Translations under genes and position numbers: made by a program | Notes under the pieces: generated by a model | What the model saw: the letters and a program-made list of their open reading frames with translations, nothing else | The model's database searches: none | What the model was told of the DNA's origin: nothing | In this document: piece after piece, positions 14,786 to 23,655 of the stretch | How positions within the stretch are numbered: the stretch's first letter is position 1 | Layout: the number at the start of each line of letters is the position of its first letter | NCBI GenBank assembly: GCA_937901445.1 | Contig: CALDHY010000032.1 | Coordinates: 1-37,650, forward strand | Length of the DNA: 37,650 bases | Direction of reading: 5' to 3' | From: an uncultured Selenomonadales bacterium | GTDB taxonomy: Bacteria > Bacillota > Negativicutes > Selenomonadales > Selenomonadaceae

Positions 14786-15460
14786 ATGGAACATATTGGC
14801 GTTCGTGAGACTGTTCAATTTATGGGCTTGACGTTCAACATAGAAACTTTAGAAATGACGTGGCTTGCAATGGCGGTTACTATTGTAATTTCCTGCCTTG
14901 CCGTGCGCAGTTTAAAAGTTATACCTAGCGGTTGGCAAAACTTCATTGAAATAATTGTAGTATGGCTTCACGGGCAAATTGAAGGTATGATGGGCAAACG
15001 CGGAATGTTTCTTGCGCCGTTCATTGTGTCGTTGTTTTTATTTTTGTTGACAAGCAACCTTTTGGGGTTAATACCGTTTTTGGAATCGCCGACAAACGAT
15101 TTGAACACGACGTTAGGGCTTGCCTTATTGGTAGTTTGTATGGTACATTTCTTCGGCTTATACTTCAAAGGCGGGCATTACATTGCACACTTTTTCCAGC
15201 CTATAGCCCCGTTCGTCGTCATCAATGCTATTGAAGAAATTGCAAAACCTATCACGTTGGCTTTTCGTCTATTCGGTAACATTCTCGCGGGCGAAATTCT
15301 GATTATCGTTTTACTTCATTTGACGGAAAATCCGTTTTGGTTGTCCCTTCCGAGCGTAGCGTGGCTTGGTTTCAGTATTTTTATCAGCTGTGTACACGCG
15401 GTTATTTTCACAATGCTTAGTATGGCTTATTTGGGTAATGCCGTTAAAGAAAGTCATTAA
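14786..15460 (+). CDS. atpB: F1Fo ATP synthase subunit a
   Basis: This 224-residue membrane protein forms the proton half-channels beside the c-ring. The essential arginine is in LAFRLFGNILAGE, followed by the helix that ends HAVIFTMLSMAYLGNAV. NLLGLIPF is the typical first-channel motif. ATG 14786 is fixed by AAGGAGGTGA seven bases upstream, and the start lies 5 bases after atpI. Confidence 0.95.
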   Translation: MEHIGVRETVQFMGLTFNIETLEMTWLAMAVTIVISCLAVRSLKVIPSGWQNFIEIIVVWLHGQIEGMMGKRGMFLAPFIVSLFLFLLTSNLLGLIPFLESPTNDLNTTLGLALLVVCMVHFFGLYFKGGHYIAHFFQPIAPFVVINAIEEIAKPITLAFRLFGNILAGEILIIVLLHLTENPFWLSLPSVAWLGFSIFISCVHAVIFTMLSMAYLGNAVKESH

Positions 15461-15487
15461 TTTTTATTTTTGAGGAGGAAATTTTAA

Positions 15488-15739
15488 ATGGAAAATGCAA
15501 TTATGGTAGCTGCTGCTCTTGTTGGAGCGGGTATTTGTATGGGTCTTGCGGCTATTGGCGCGGGCTTGGGTGATGGTCTTGTTACAAGCAAATTTATTGA
15601 AGGTATTACTCGTCAACCGGAAGCGCAAGGCGCGCTTTTCACCAACACCCTTATTTCTGTCGGTTTGATTGAAGCTATGGCTATTATCGCCGCTGTTGTT
15701 GCTTTGATTATGCTTTATGCTAACCCGCTTATCGGCTAA
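15488..15739 (+). CDS. atpE: F1Fo ATP synthase subunit c
   Basis: This 83-residue hairpin of two membrane helices forms the rotor ring. The glycine-rich first helix is GICMGLAAIGAGLGDG, the polar loop is RQPEA, and the ion-binding Glu is in SVGLIEAMAII. There is no Gln in helix 1 and no Ser/Thr after the Glu, so the sodium-site pattern is absent and protons are the likely coupling ion. The SD is strong (GAGGAGG). A stem-loop region follows that may stabilise this highly used mRNA. Confidence 0.95.
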   Translation: MENAIMVAAALVGAGICMGLAAIGAGLGDGLVTSKFIEGITRQPEAQGALFTNTLISVGLIEAMAIIAAVVALIMLYANPLIG

Positions 15740-15788
15740 TTTTCAGTCGGAGGAATGACTTTTGAAAAATTTTAATGCAATGAAACTT

Positions 15789-15827
15789 GTAAGCTAATCG
15801 GGAGGTTTGCTTACATTTCAAGCCTCC
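15789..15827 (+). promoter_or_regulatory. Two mutually exclusive stem-loops between atpE and the RNHCP gene
   Basis: GGAGGTTTG (15801-15809) can pair with CAAGCCTCC (15819-15827) with one G-U. GTAAGC (15789-15794) can instead pair with GCTTAC (15809-15814). The helices share bases, so only one forms at a time. The first hides a GGAGG and the second exposes it. The second lies around the GGAGG in its loop. Confidence 0.5.
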
Positions 15828-15857
15828 ATAAGTAAAAAAATTTTGGAGGTTAAAGCA

Positions 15858-16277
15858 TTGAACAGAGAAAATAAACGTAAACTTTTTGCCAAAGGATATT
15901 ATAAAAATCACGCTTGCAACGAACCATTTATTTGCAAAAATTGCGGGCGGCTTGTAGTTGAAACGGGCGCGGGAACCAATCACCGTAACCATTGCCCGTA
16001 TTGTTTGACAAGTCAACATTTGGACGACGAACCCGGCGACAGAAATTCAGATTGCGGCGGCGCAATGGAACCGGTTGCAGTTTGGATTAAAAAAAATGGC
16101 GAATGGTGTATTATCCACCGTTGCAAAATTTGCGGCGTGCTACATTCAAACAGAATTGCCGCGGATGATAACCCCGTTAAATTAATTTCTTTGGCAATGA
16201 AACCAATTTCTTCTCCGCCGTTCCCGCTTGACAGAATCGAAGAAATTACAGATTTAATTTGCGGCGACGGCGAATAA
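15858..16277 (+). CDS. RNHCP-domain zinc-ribbon protein
   Basis: This 139-residue protein shows the whole RNHCP signature. FICKNCGRLV leads to the domain's name motif NHRNHCPYCLTSQHLD, PGDRNSDCGGAM and KNGEWCIIHRCKICG. The paired cysteines suggest two zinc ribbons and a nucleic-acid or protein-binding role, but the function is not known. TTG 15858 is preferred because GGAGGT lies 7 bases before it. The gene sits inside the atp operon between atpE and atpF, where no extra gene is usual, with short gaps on both sides. Confidence 0.85.
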   Translation: MNRENKRKLFAKGYYKNHACNEPFICKNCGRLVVETGAGTNHRNHCPYCLTSQHLDDEPGDRNSDCGGAMEPVAVWIKKNGEWCIIHRCKICGVLHSNRIAADDNPVKLISLAMKPISSPPFPLDRIEEITDLICGDGE

Positions 16278-16299
16278 ACACGGAGAGGGGGAATTTCTT

Positions 16300-16800
16300 T
16301 TGATAGAAATTAATGCAACTATGATCGCGCAGGTTGTAAACTTTTTGATTTTGGCGGCTATCCTGCGCGCTCTCGCTTACAAGCCCGTTGCTAAAATGCT
16401 TAAACAGCGTTCAGATAAAATTCAATCTGACATTAACAAGGCGGACGCTGACAAAAAAGCCGCTGAAGAAACTTTAGCGCAGTATAAATCACAACTTGCA
16501 GATGCTCAACGCCGCGCTCAAGAAATTGTTGACAAGGCAGAAATTACCGCACGGCAAGAACGCGAAGCACTCGTTGCCGAAACTAAAAAAGAAATTGAAC
16601 GCCTTAAACAAAACGCACAAATCGAAATTCAAAACGAACGCAACCGCGCCTTTGAACAAATGCAAAAAGAAATTGTTACCTTGAGTTTGGCGGCGGCTGA
16701 AAAAATCGTTGAGAAAAATCTTTCTTCAAAAGAAAATGATAAACTCGTCAGCGATTTTATAGCCGGATTAAATGAAGATATGTTTGAAGGCGTTAAATAG
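16300..16800 (+). CDS. atpF: F1Fo ATP synthase subunit b
   Basis: This 166-residue stator subunit has one N-terminal membrane helix (MIAQVVNFLILAAILRALAY) and then a long charged coiled coil (residues 35-140). The short C-terminal part contacts delta. The start is TTG 16300, placed by the purine-rich SD GAGAGGGGG. The gap to the RNHCP gene is 22 bases, and atpH follows after 11 bases. Confidence 0.93.
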   Translation: MIEINATMIAQVVNFLILAAILRALAYKPVAKMLKQRSDKIQSDINKADADKKAAEETLAQYKSQLADAQRRAQEIVDKAEITARQEREALVAETKKEIERLKQNAQIEIQNERNRAFEQMQKEIVTLSLAAAEKIVEKNLSSKENDKLVSDFIAGLNEDMFEGVK

Positions 16801-16811
16801 GAGGCGGCGTT

Positions 16812-17354
16812 ATGTTAAATATCCAGCTTGCCACCAAATATTCACGCGCTATTTTTGAACTCGCGCAGGAAGAAAATAAACTTGACGCCTACGACAAAGA
16901 TTTAAGCCAAATTCAAGCGGACGTTTTCAGCTTGCCGGACGCCGTAAAGTTTTTTCAAAATCCATTAATTCCGCATCAAGCAAAAAAAGATTTACTCAAA
17001 AAAGCGTTTGACAAAGAAATTTCGCCGGACGTTATGAATTTTTTACTTTTGCTGGTTGATAAAAATCGAATTGGTATTTTCAATGAAATTTACGAAATTT
17101 TTACCGGCTTAAAAAATCAGGCACTCGGTATTTTGGTTGCTGACGTTGTAACCGCTTTTCCGCTTACAAAATCGCAGGAAAACCAACTTACAAAAAAACT
17201 TGCAAGCGTTACAGGCAAAAAAATTCAAATTCGCAAGCACGAAGATAAATCTATTTTGGGCGGCGTCATTGTTACAATCGGCGATAAAAGAATTGACGGT
17301 TCAGCCGCCGGGCGTTTACGCTCCTTGAAAAGTACGCTTGCTGTTGGAAGTTAA
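16812..17354 (+). CDS. atpH: F1Fo ATP synthase subunit delta
   Basis: This 180-residue subunit joins the b stalk to F1. It has an N-terminal helical domain (LATKYSRAIFELAQEENKL) and the conserved C-terminal segment ILGGVIVTIGDKRIDGSAAG. The SD is AGGAGGCGG. Its TAA stop is the first TAA of a heptad array. Confidence 0.93.
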   Translation: MLNIQLATKYSRAIFELAQEENKLDAYDKDLSQIQADVFSLPDAVKFFQNPLIPHQAKKDLLKKAFDKEISPDVMNFLLLLVDKNRIGIFNEIYEIFTGLKNQALGILVADVVTAFPLTKSQENQLTKKLASVTGKKIQIRKHEDKSILGGVIVTIGDKRIDGSAAGRLRSLKSTLAVGS

Positions 17355-17378
17355 GGGCTAAGGATTAAGGATTAAGGA
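17350..17378 (+). repeat. Heptad array after atpH
   Basis: Four TTAAGG/CTAAGG units start at the atpH stop (TAA 17352-17354) and end about 55 bases before the atpA ATG. Confidence 0.85.
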
Positions 17379-17434
17379 TTTTCAACGGTCTTTAAAAAAT
17401 TTTTTTGCAGTTAATCAGAGGTGAAGTAACAAAA

Positions 17435-18958
17435 ATGAAAATAAATCCGGATGAAATTACTGCTATAATTAAGAATCAGATAAAAAATTACAACGTCGAT
17501 TTAAATGTTGATGAAGTCGGCACGGTTATTGAAGTCGGTGACGGTATCGCACACATTCACGGCTTGGATAAAGCAATGGCGGGAGAATTGTTAGACTTCG
17601 GCAACGATATTTTCGGACTGGTTCTTAACCTTGAGCAGGATAATGTTGGTGCGGTTATTTTGGGGCGCGACAATGAAATTAAAGAAGGCGCAACAGTAAA
17701 ACGCACTGCAAGAATTATGCAGGTTCCCGTTGGCGATAATATGATCGGGCGCGTTGTTGACGCACTCGGACGCCCAATCGACGGCAAAGGACCTATTCAA
17801 ACTGAAAAATCACGCCCTGTCGAATTTAAAGCTCCCGGTATTGCTGACAGAAAATCAGTTCATGAGCCGTTGCAGACAGGTTTAAAAGCTATTGACGCGC
17901 TTGTACCTATTGGGCGCGGGCAGCGTGAATTGATAATCGGCGATAGAGGTATTGGTAAATCGGCTATTGCGATTGACACGATTATTAACCAAAAAGGGCA
18001 AAACTGTATTTGTATTTATGTTGCCATTGGACAAAAAGCCTCAACCGTTGCGCGCGTTGTAAAAACTTTGGAAGATCACGGCGCAATGGAATATTCAATA
18101 GTTGTTGCGGCAACGGCGGCTGATTCTGCGCCTTTACAGTATTTGGCACCGTACGCGGGCGTTGCAATGGCTGAATATTTTATGTATGAGAAAAACGGGC
18201 ACTGCCTCTGCGTTTATGACGATTTAACAAAACACGCGGCGGCTTATCGTGCAATGTCATTACTTTTGAGACGCCCGCCCGGTCGTGAAGCATATCCCGG
18301 CGATGTTTTCTATTTGCATTCAAGACTTTTGGAACGCGCGGCGAAACTTTCTGACAGATTGGGCGCAGGTTCAATCACTGCTTTACCAATTATCGAAACT
18401 CAAGCAGGCGACGTTTCGGCGTACATTCCTACAAACGTTATTTCAATCACTGACGGGCAGATTATGCTTGAAACTGACTCATTCTATTCAGGTATTCGCC
18501 CGGCAATTTCAGTTGGTTTATCAGTTTCACGTGTTGGCGGCTCGGCGCAAATTAAAGCTATGAAACAAGTTGCCGGTACAATGCGCCTTGACCTCGCGCA
18601 GTACAGAGAATTAGCCGCGTTTGCACAATTCGGCTCTGACTTGGATAAAGCTACAAAGGCGCAGTTGGATCGCGGCGCGCGTATGGTTGAAACTTTGAAA
18701 CAAGCGCAATATTCGCCGCTGCCGGTTGAAGATCAGATTTTGACAATCTTTACTGCGGTTAGAGGATTTTTAACTGATATTCCTGTTGATAAAGTTGTAC
18801 AATTCCACGCAGATTTTCTGAAGTTTATGCACGCACGCCACGCAGATATTGGCAAGAAAATTGTTGAAAAGAAAAAACTGGACGACGCCCTTGAATCCGA
18901 AATTAGCGCGGCAATTAAAGAATTTAAAGAAACTGTCAGCTACAAAACTGCAGAATAA
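17435..18958 (+). CDS. atpA: F1Fo ATP synthase subunit alpha
   Basis: This 507-residue non-catalytic nucleotide-binding subunit of F1 has a Walker A at [15 protein letters not shown] near residue 170. The family stretch [18 protein letters not shown], with the arginine finger, lies near 360. ATG 17435 is preferred over the upstream TTG at 17405 because AGAGGTGA lies about 10 bases before it. The stop TAA begins a heptad array. Confidence 0.96.
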   Translation: MKINPDEITAIIKNQIKNYNVDLNVDEVGTVIEVGDGIAHIHGLDKAMAGELLDFGNDIFGLVLNLEQDNVGAVILGRDNEIKEGATVKRTARIMQVPVGDNMIGRVVDALGRPIDGKGPIQTEKSRPVEFKAPGIADRKSVHEPLQTGLKAIDALVPIGRGQRELIIGDRGIGKSAIAIDTIINQKGQNCICIYVAIGQKASTVARVVKTLEDHGAMEYSIVVAATAADSAPLQYLAPYAGVAMAEYFMYEKNGHCLCVYDDLTKHAAAYRAMSLLLRRPPGREAYPGDVFYLHSRLLERAAKLSDRLGAGSITALPIIETQAGDVSAYIPTNVISITDGQIMLETDSFYSGIRPAISVGLSVSRVGGSAQIKAMKQVAGTMRLDLAQYRELAAFAQFGSDLDKATKAQLDRGARMVETLKQAQYSPLPVEDQILTIFTAVRGFLTDIPVDKVVQFHADFLKFMHARHADIGKKIVEKKKLDDALESEISAAIKEFKETVSYKTAE

Positions 18959-19037
18959 GGGCTAAGGATTAAGGACTAAGGATTAAGGATTTTTAATTTT
19001 TTTCCTTAGACCTTAGACCTTAGCCCCTAGCCCTTAA
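18954..19037 (+). repeat. Heptad array followed by its inverted copy
   Basis: About five TAAGG units run forward from the atpA stop (18956). After a T-rich centre, about five CCTTAG/CCCTTA units run in reverse to 19037. The two halves can pair into a long hairpin between atpA and atpG. The atpG SD (AGGAGG at 19041) lies just past it. Confidence 0.85.
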
Positions 19038-19055
19038 GAAAGGAGGTTTTTGTAT

Positions 19056-20126
19056 TTGGCTAATTTACAAAATATTCGCCGCCGTATTCGCTCGGTTAAA
19101 AGTATCCAAAAAATTACAAACGCAATGGATATGATAGCGCGTTCACGTTTCAACGCCGCAAAAGATACTTTACTTTCAAATATTCCCTACGTTGACAAAA
19201 CGCGCGAAATTATCCGCCGAATTATGACGCAAATGAACGTTTCAGAAAGTGAAAGCCCCTTCATTACAACGCGGCAAGGTTTAATAGACGCGCAGAGCAG
19301 GGAAGGCGGAAAATTTTTATTCTTGGTTATTGCAGCTGATAAAGGATTGGCGGGCGCGTATTCTTCAAATATTTTTAAAGAGGCACATTCTACCATTGAA
19401 TATGACGGAACTTCGCCGAGTGAATCAACTACAGATGAAGAAAGTTTCCACAGGCAAAACGTTGACGCCTTGAATAAAGGAATCAGCGGCGAACAACTGC
19501 GCGCGGCAAAAGCGGCTGCAAAAGGCGGCAGTAAACGCACGGGCGCAAATGTAAGCATGGCACAAGAATACAACGACGCAGATTATATTTCAGATATTGA
19601 ATTAATCACGGTCGGCAGAAAAGCAACTTCACATTTCAAACAGCGCGGCTACAACATTATCAAACACTATCACGGCATCAGCGAACGCCCAAATTATCAC
19701 TACGCCAAAGAAATTGCAGATTTAATCATTGAAAGATTTTTGAGCGGCGAAATTATCGACGTTACTTTGATTTACACCCGCTTTAATTCGGCGATAAGTT
19801 GCACGCCGCAAGACGTTACACTTTTACCGCTTGTTACTGATGATTTTCCCTCTGAAACCAATGCTAAGGAAGAATATATTTACGAACCGGACGTTGTTTC
19901 AGTGCTTAATGATTTTTTGCCGCGCAGAATTGCAACGCGAATTTACGGCGCAATGTTGCACAGCGCAGCGGCTGAACTTTCCTCACGAATGAACGCCATG
20001 AGCAACGCTACCGATAATGCACAGGAACTCGTCGGCAAACTCAATCTTTACTACAATAAAGTTCGTCAAGCCGGTATTACCAATGAAATTAATGAAATTG
20101 TCGGCGGTGCTAACGCGCTTGAGTAG
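19056..20126 (+). CDS. atpG: F1Fo ATP synthase subunit gamma with a large insert
   Basis: This 356-residue central-shaft subunit is longer than the usual 285-300. The N-terminal helix (ANLQNIRRRIRSVKSIQKIT) and C-terminal helix (ELSSRMNAMSNATDNAQELV) are typical. Between AADKGLAGAYSSNIFKEA (to residue 110) and ELITVGRKATSHFKQRGYN (from 182) there is an extra, polar Ser/Glu/Ala/Lys-rich segment of about 67 residues in place of a short linker. TTG 19056 is chosen because AGGAGG ends 9 bases upstream; the TTG at 19050 is too close. The stop TAG starts a TAGTG array. Confidence 0.93.
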   Translation: MANLQNIRRRIRSVKSIQKITNAMDMIARSRFNAAKDTLLSNIPYVDKTREIIRRIMTQMNVSESESPFITTRQGLIDAQSREGGKFLFLVIAADKGLAGAYSSNIFKEAHSTIEYDGTSPSESTTDEESFHRQNVDALNKGISGEQLRAAKAAAKGGSKRTGANVSMAQEYNDADYISDIELITVGRKATSHFKQRGYNIIKHYHGISERPNYHYAKEIADLIIERFLSGEIIDVTLIYTRFNSAISCTPQDVTLLPLVTDDFPSETNAKEEYIYEPDVVSVLNDFLPRRIATRIYGAMLHSAAAELSSRMNAMSNATDNAQELVGKLNLYYNKVRQAGITNEINEIVGGANALE

Positions 20127-20158
20127 TGTAGTAGTTTGGTAGTGGGGTAGTGTGATAG
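20124..20158 (+). repeat. TAGTG-family array after atpG
   Basis: Units of the kind GTAGT, GGTAGTGG and TAGTGTGA follow the atpG stop TAG (20124-20126) up to the start of the four-helix-bundle gene. It belongs to the same family as the arrays at 20518 and 29340. Confidence 0.85.
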
Positions 20159-20161
20159 TAA

Positions 20162-20524
20162 ATGTATTTGAAAAGTTATAAAGATTTTACAGTTTGGCAA
20201 AAGGCAATGGATTTAACCGTTGAAATTTATAAATTGGTAAAACTTTTGCCAAAAGAAGAAACTTATGCTCTTTCAGATCAAATGCGCCGCGCTGTCGTGT
20301 CAATCCCTTCAAACATTGCTGAAGGACACAGCAGAAATTCTAATAGAGAGTTTATGAATTTTGTCAGTATTGCAAGAGGTTCCAAAAGTGAATTGGAAAC
20401 GCAGTTACAAATTTGCATAAAATTAAACTACCTCACTGAACAAGATGCTGAAAACGCTTTAAGCCTTTGCGATGAGATTGGCAAAATGCTTACCAATTTA
20501 ATGAAAACCTTACGGAGTAGTTGA
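20162..20524 (+). CDS. Four-helix-bundle protein (S23/IVP-like)
   Basis: This 120-residue protein matches the four-helix-bundle family found in 23S rRNA intervening sequences and as free-standing genes. Signatures are KSYKDFTVWQKAMDLTVEIY, YALSDQMRRAVVSIPSNIAEG and FVSIARGSKSELETQL. The function is not established; the related Avd proteins of retroelements bind nucleic acid. There is no convincing SD before ATG 20162. It is inserted between atpG and atpD and is flanked on both sides by TAGTG arrays, which suggests that it arrived as one unit. Confidence 0.88.
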   Translation: MYLKSYKDFTVWQKAMDLTVEIYKLVKLLPKEETYALSDQMRRAVVSIPSNIAEGHSRNSNREFMNFVSIARGSKSELETQLQICIKLNYLTEQDAENALSLCDEIGKMLTNLMKTLRSS

Positions 20525-20604
20525 ATAGTGTGATAGTGTTGTAGTGTCATAGTGTGGTAGCAAAAAACTATCACACTACCACACTACCGAACTACCTCAC
20601 TACA
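20518..20604 (+). repeat. TAGTGTGG octad array with inverted copy
   Basis: Forward units (ATAGTGTG, ATAGTGTT, GTAGTGTC, ATAGTGTG) lead to a CAAAAAA loop, and then the reverse complement follows (ACTATCACACTACC...) up to 20604. The two arms can form a long hairpin just before the atpD SD (AAGGAGCG). The end of the four-helix-bundle gene is encoded by the array's first bases. Confidence 0.9.
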
Positions 20605-20621
20605 ACGAAAGGAGCGAATGA

Positions 20622-22034
<1,413 letters not shown>

Positions 22035-22087
22035 TTGTTGCTGAAACTTTCTTTTAGAATTTAAATTTTTATAAAAGGAGGTGAAAC

Positions 22088-22232
22088 CCGTTACTGAAAA
22101 AATTTGCCCGCAGGCGCGCTGTAATGGCTCTAAAAGCGGCGTTTTGAGTTCATCAATACAACTTTATCAAAAAAGGTAAAACGTGGCTTAAAATCGATTT
22201 CAGCGGCTTACAGCAGAAAATTTCAGTAACGG
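22088..22232 (+). promoter_or_regulatory. Folded RNA element between atpD and atpC
   Basis: A 12-bp perfect inverted repeat, CCGTTACTGAAA (22088-22099) and TTTCAGTAACGG (22221-22232), encloses two more nested helices. These are GCTGTAA (22118-22124) with TTACAGC (22208-22214), and CGTTTT (22140-22145) with AAAACG (22178-22183). A strong SD, AAAGGAGGTGA (22074-22084), lies just outside the left arm, and the atpC ATG lies 6 bases outside the right arm with no SD of its own. When folded, the stem brings the SD within reach of the ATG. A 145-bp inserted palindromic element is the alternative reading. Confidence 0.6.
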
Positions 22233-22238
22233 TAATTA

Positions 22239-22664
22239 ATGGCGACCATTAAACTTGAGTTGGTTACTCCGGATAAAGGCGAAATTTTATCTAAAGATAT
22301 AAATATGCTGATTGTACGTTCAACCGCCGGCGAATTGGGAATTTTGCCGCGTCATGCAAATTTGTTGACTGAATTACAACCGCACGCAATGAAAGTAAAA
22401 ATGGATGGCGGCGAAACTTTGGTTGCAATAGGCGGCGGCTTTATGGAAGTTACGCCGGAGCAAATTACAATTTTGGCGGATTCTGCAGAATTGCCGGAAA
22501 ATATCGACGTTGACAGAGCAAAGGCGGCAATGAAACGCGCTGAAGAAAGAATCGCGCAGTACAAACAAGCCACAAAAGATTCACTGATTGATATTGCCCG
22601 CGCCAATTCGGCACTCGCCCGCGCTAAGGCTAGACTTTTGGTAAAAAACGTACCTTTCAATTAA
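22239..22664 (+). CDS. atpC: F1Fo ATP synthase subunit epsilon
   Basis: This 141-residue subunit links gamma to the c-ring and regulates ATP hydrolysis. It has an N-terminal beta sandwich (IKLELVTPDKGEI, then GELGILPRHANLLTEL) and a C-terminal two-helix part (KAAMKRAEERIAQY, then ARANSALARAKARL). No SD lies directly before ATG 22239; the nearest good one is about 155 bases upstream, on the far side of the folded element. Confidence 0.94.
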   Translation: MATIKLELVTPDKGEILSKDINMLIVRSTAGELGILPRHANLLTELQPHAMKVKMDGGETLVAIGGGFMEVTPEQITILADSAELPENIDVDRAKAAMKRAEERIAQYKQATKDSLIDIARANSALARAKARLLVKNVPFN

Positions 22665-22685
22665 ATATTTTCGCAACCAAAAATT

Positions 22686-22717
22686 AATCCCCAACTTTCG
22701 CAGTGGGGGATTTTTTT
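22686..22717 (+). terminator. Intrinsic terminator of the atp operon
   Basis: AATCCCC (22686-22692) pairs with GGGGATT (22706-22712), with extra pairing of ACT/AGT inside, and seven T residues follow. Confidence 0.85.
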
Positions 22718-22746
22718 GTAAGAAACTAAGACAAAGGAGCTTTAAA

Positions 22747-23595
22747 TTGAAAACAGATTATCATATGCATTTTGAATACGGCGATTACAAAATTGACTGG
22801 GTGCAAGGATTTTTTGACGCGGCGAAAAAGCGCGGGCTTGCCGAAATTGGAATTTCCGAGCATTCACACACTTTCCCCGAATTTGAAAAACTTTACTATG
22901 ACGATTTAATTTTGGATGATTCTGAAGTCGGCGCGTTTCAAAAAATTTGGCTGAAAACAAACAAATTCAAACATTCGCTGCAAGATTATTTTGATTTTAT
23001 GAAGGAGTTGCAGAAAAATCACGCGGTAAAAATTGGAATTGAAGTTTGTAACTTTCAGAATCAAGCTGCCGTAAAAAAAATTCTGGACGCTTGGAATTTT
23101 GATTATATTATTGGCTCGGTGCACTTTTTATGGGGATGGGGCTATGACGCCTCAAAAATTAAATCTGAATGGGAACGCCACGACCTGCGCGATATTTACG
23201 AACAATACACGCTTGAAGTTGAAAAATTGGCGGCGTCAAAAAATTATGACGTACTCGGACACCCTTTCAATATTCGACTGTTCAAATATTTTCCAACTTT
23301 TGACGTGACACCCTACCTTGAGCGCGTGGCGGCGGCAATGAAAAAGTTTAACCTTGCAGTTGACATAAACACCGGCACAAAATATCGTTATCCCGTGCAG
23401 GAAATTTCGCCGTATGCAGATTTTATGAAAGTAGCGGCGGCGTATGACTTGCCAATAATTATAACTTCAGACGCACACCAGCCGGAAGATTGCGGCAAAT
23501 TTAATGCTGAAGCCGTCGAATATGCAAAAAGTTTCGGCTACAAAAATATTTTGCGCTTCAATCAAAGGCAACGTGAATTTGTCGAACTTGACTAA
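22747..23595 (+). CDS. PHP-domain histidinol-phosphatase-like protein
   Basis: This 282-residue PHP-fold phosphoesterase has metal-binding motifs KTDYHMHFEY at the N-terminus, ISEHSHTFPEF near residue 37, a His in DYIIGSVHFLWGWG, GHPFNI, and TSDAHQPEDCG near the C-terminus. The layout is that of HisJ-type histidinol phosphatase (histidine synthesis), but no his genes are near, so another phosphoester is possible. TTG 22747 has SD AAAGGAGC about 7 bases before it. Confidence 0.8.
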   Translation: MKTDYHMHFEYGDYKIDWVQGFFDAAKKRGLAEIGISEHSHTFPEFEKLYYDDLILDDSEVGAFQKIWLKTNKFKHSLQDYFDFMKELQKNHAVKIGIEVCNFQNQAAVKKILDAWNFDYIIGSVHFLWGWGYDASKIKSEWERHDLRDIYEQYTLEVEKLAASKNYDVLGHPFNIRLFKYFPTFDVTPYLERVAAAMKKFNLAVDINTGTKYRYPVQEISPYADFMKVAAAYDLPIIITSDAHQPEDCGKFNAEAVEYAKSFGYKNILRFNQRQREFVELD

Positions 23596-23602
23596 AAAAA
23601 AT

Positions 23603-23630
23603 TTGCTATTCGCCTTCAAAATGATATAAT
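23603..23630 (+). promoter_or_regulatory. Promoter of the HydF-like gene
   Basis: TTGCTA (23603-23608), 16 bases and TATAAT (23625-23630), with a TGA just before making an extended -10. Confidence 0.6.
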
Positions 23631-23655
23631 CTTTGAAAAAAGGAGGCGTTCGCAA

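Noticed and set aside
15488..15739. Sodium-type c subunit
   Set aside because: Helix 1 lacks the Gln and the Glu in helix 2 is followed by Ala, so the known Na+ ligands are missing.
22081..22179. Small ORF starting at GTG 22081 between atpD and atpC
   Set aside because: The GTG overlaps its own SD, the 32-codon product resembles nothing, and the region is better explained by its paired helices.
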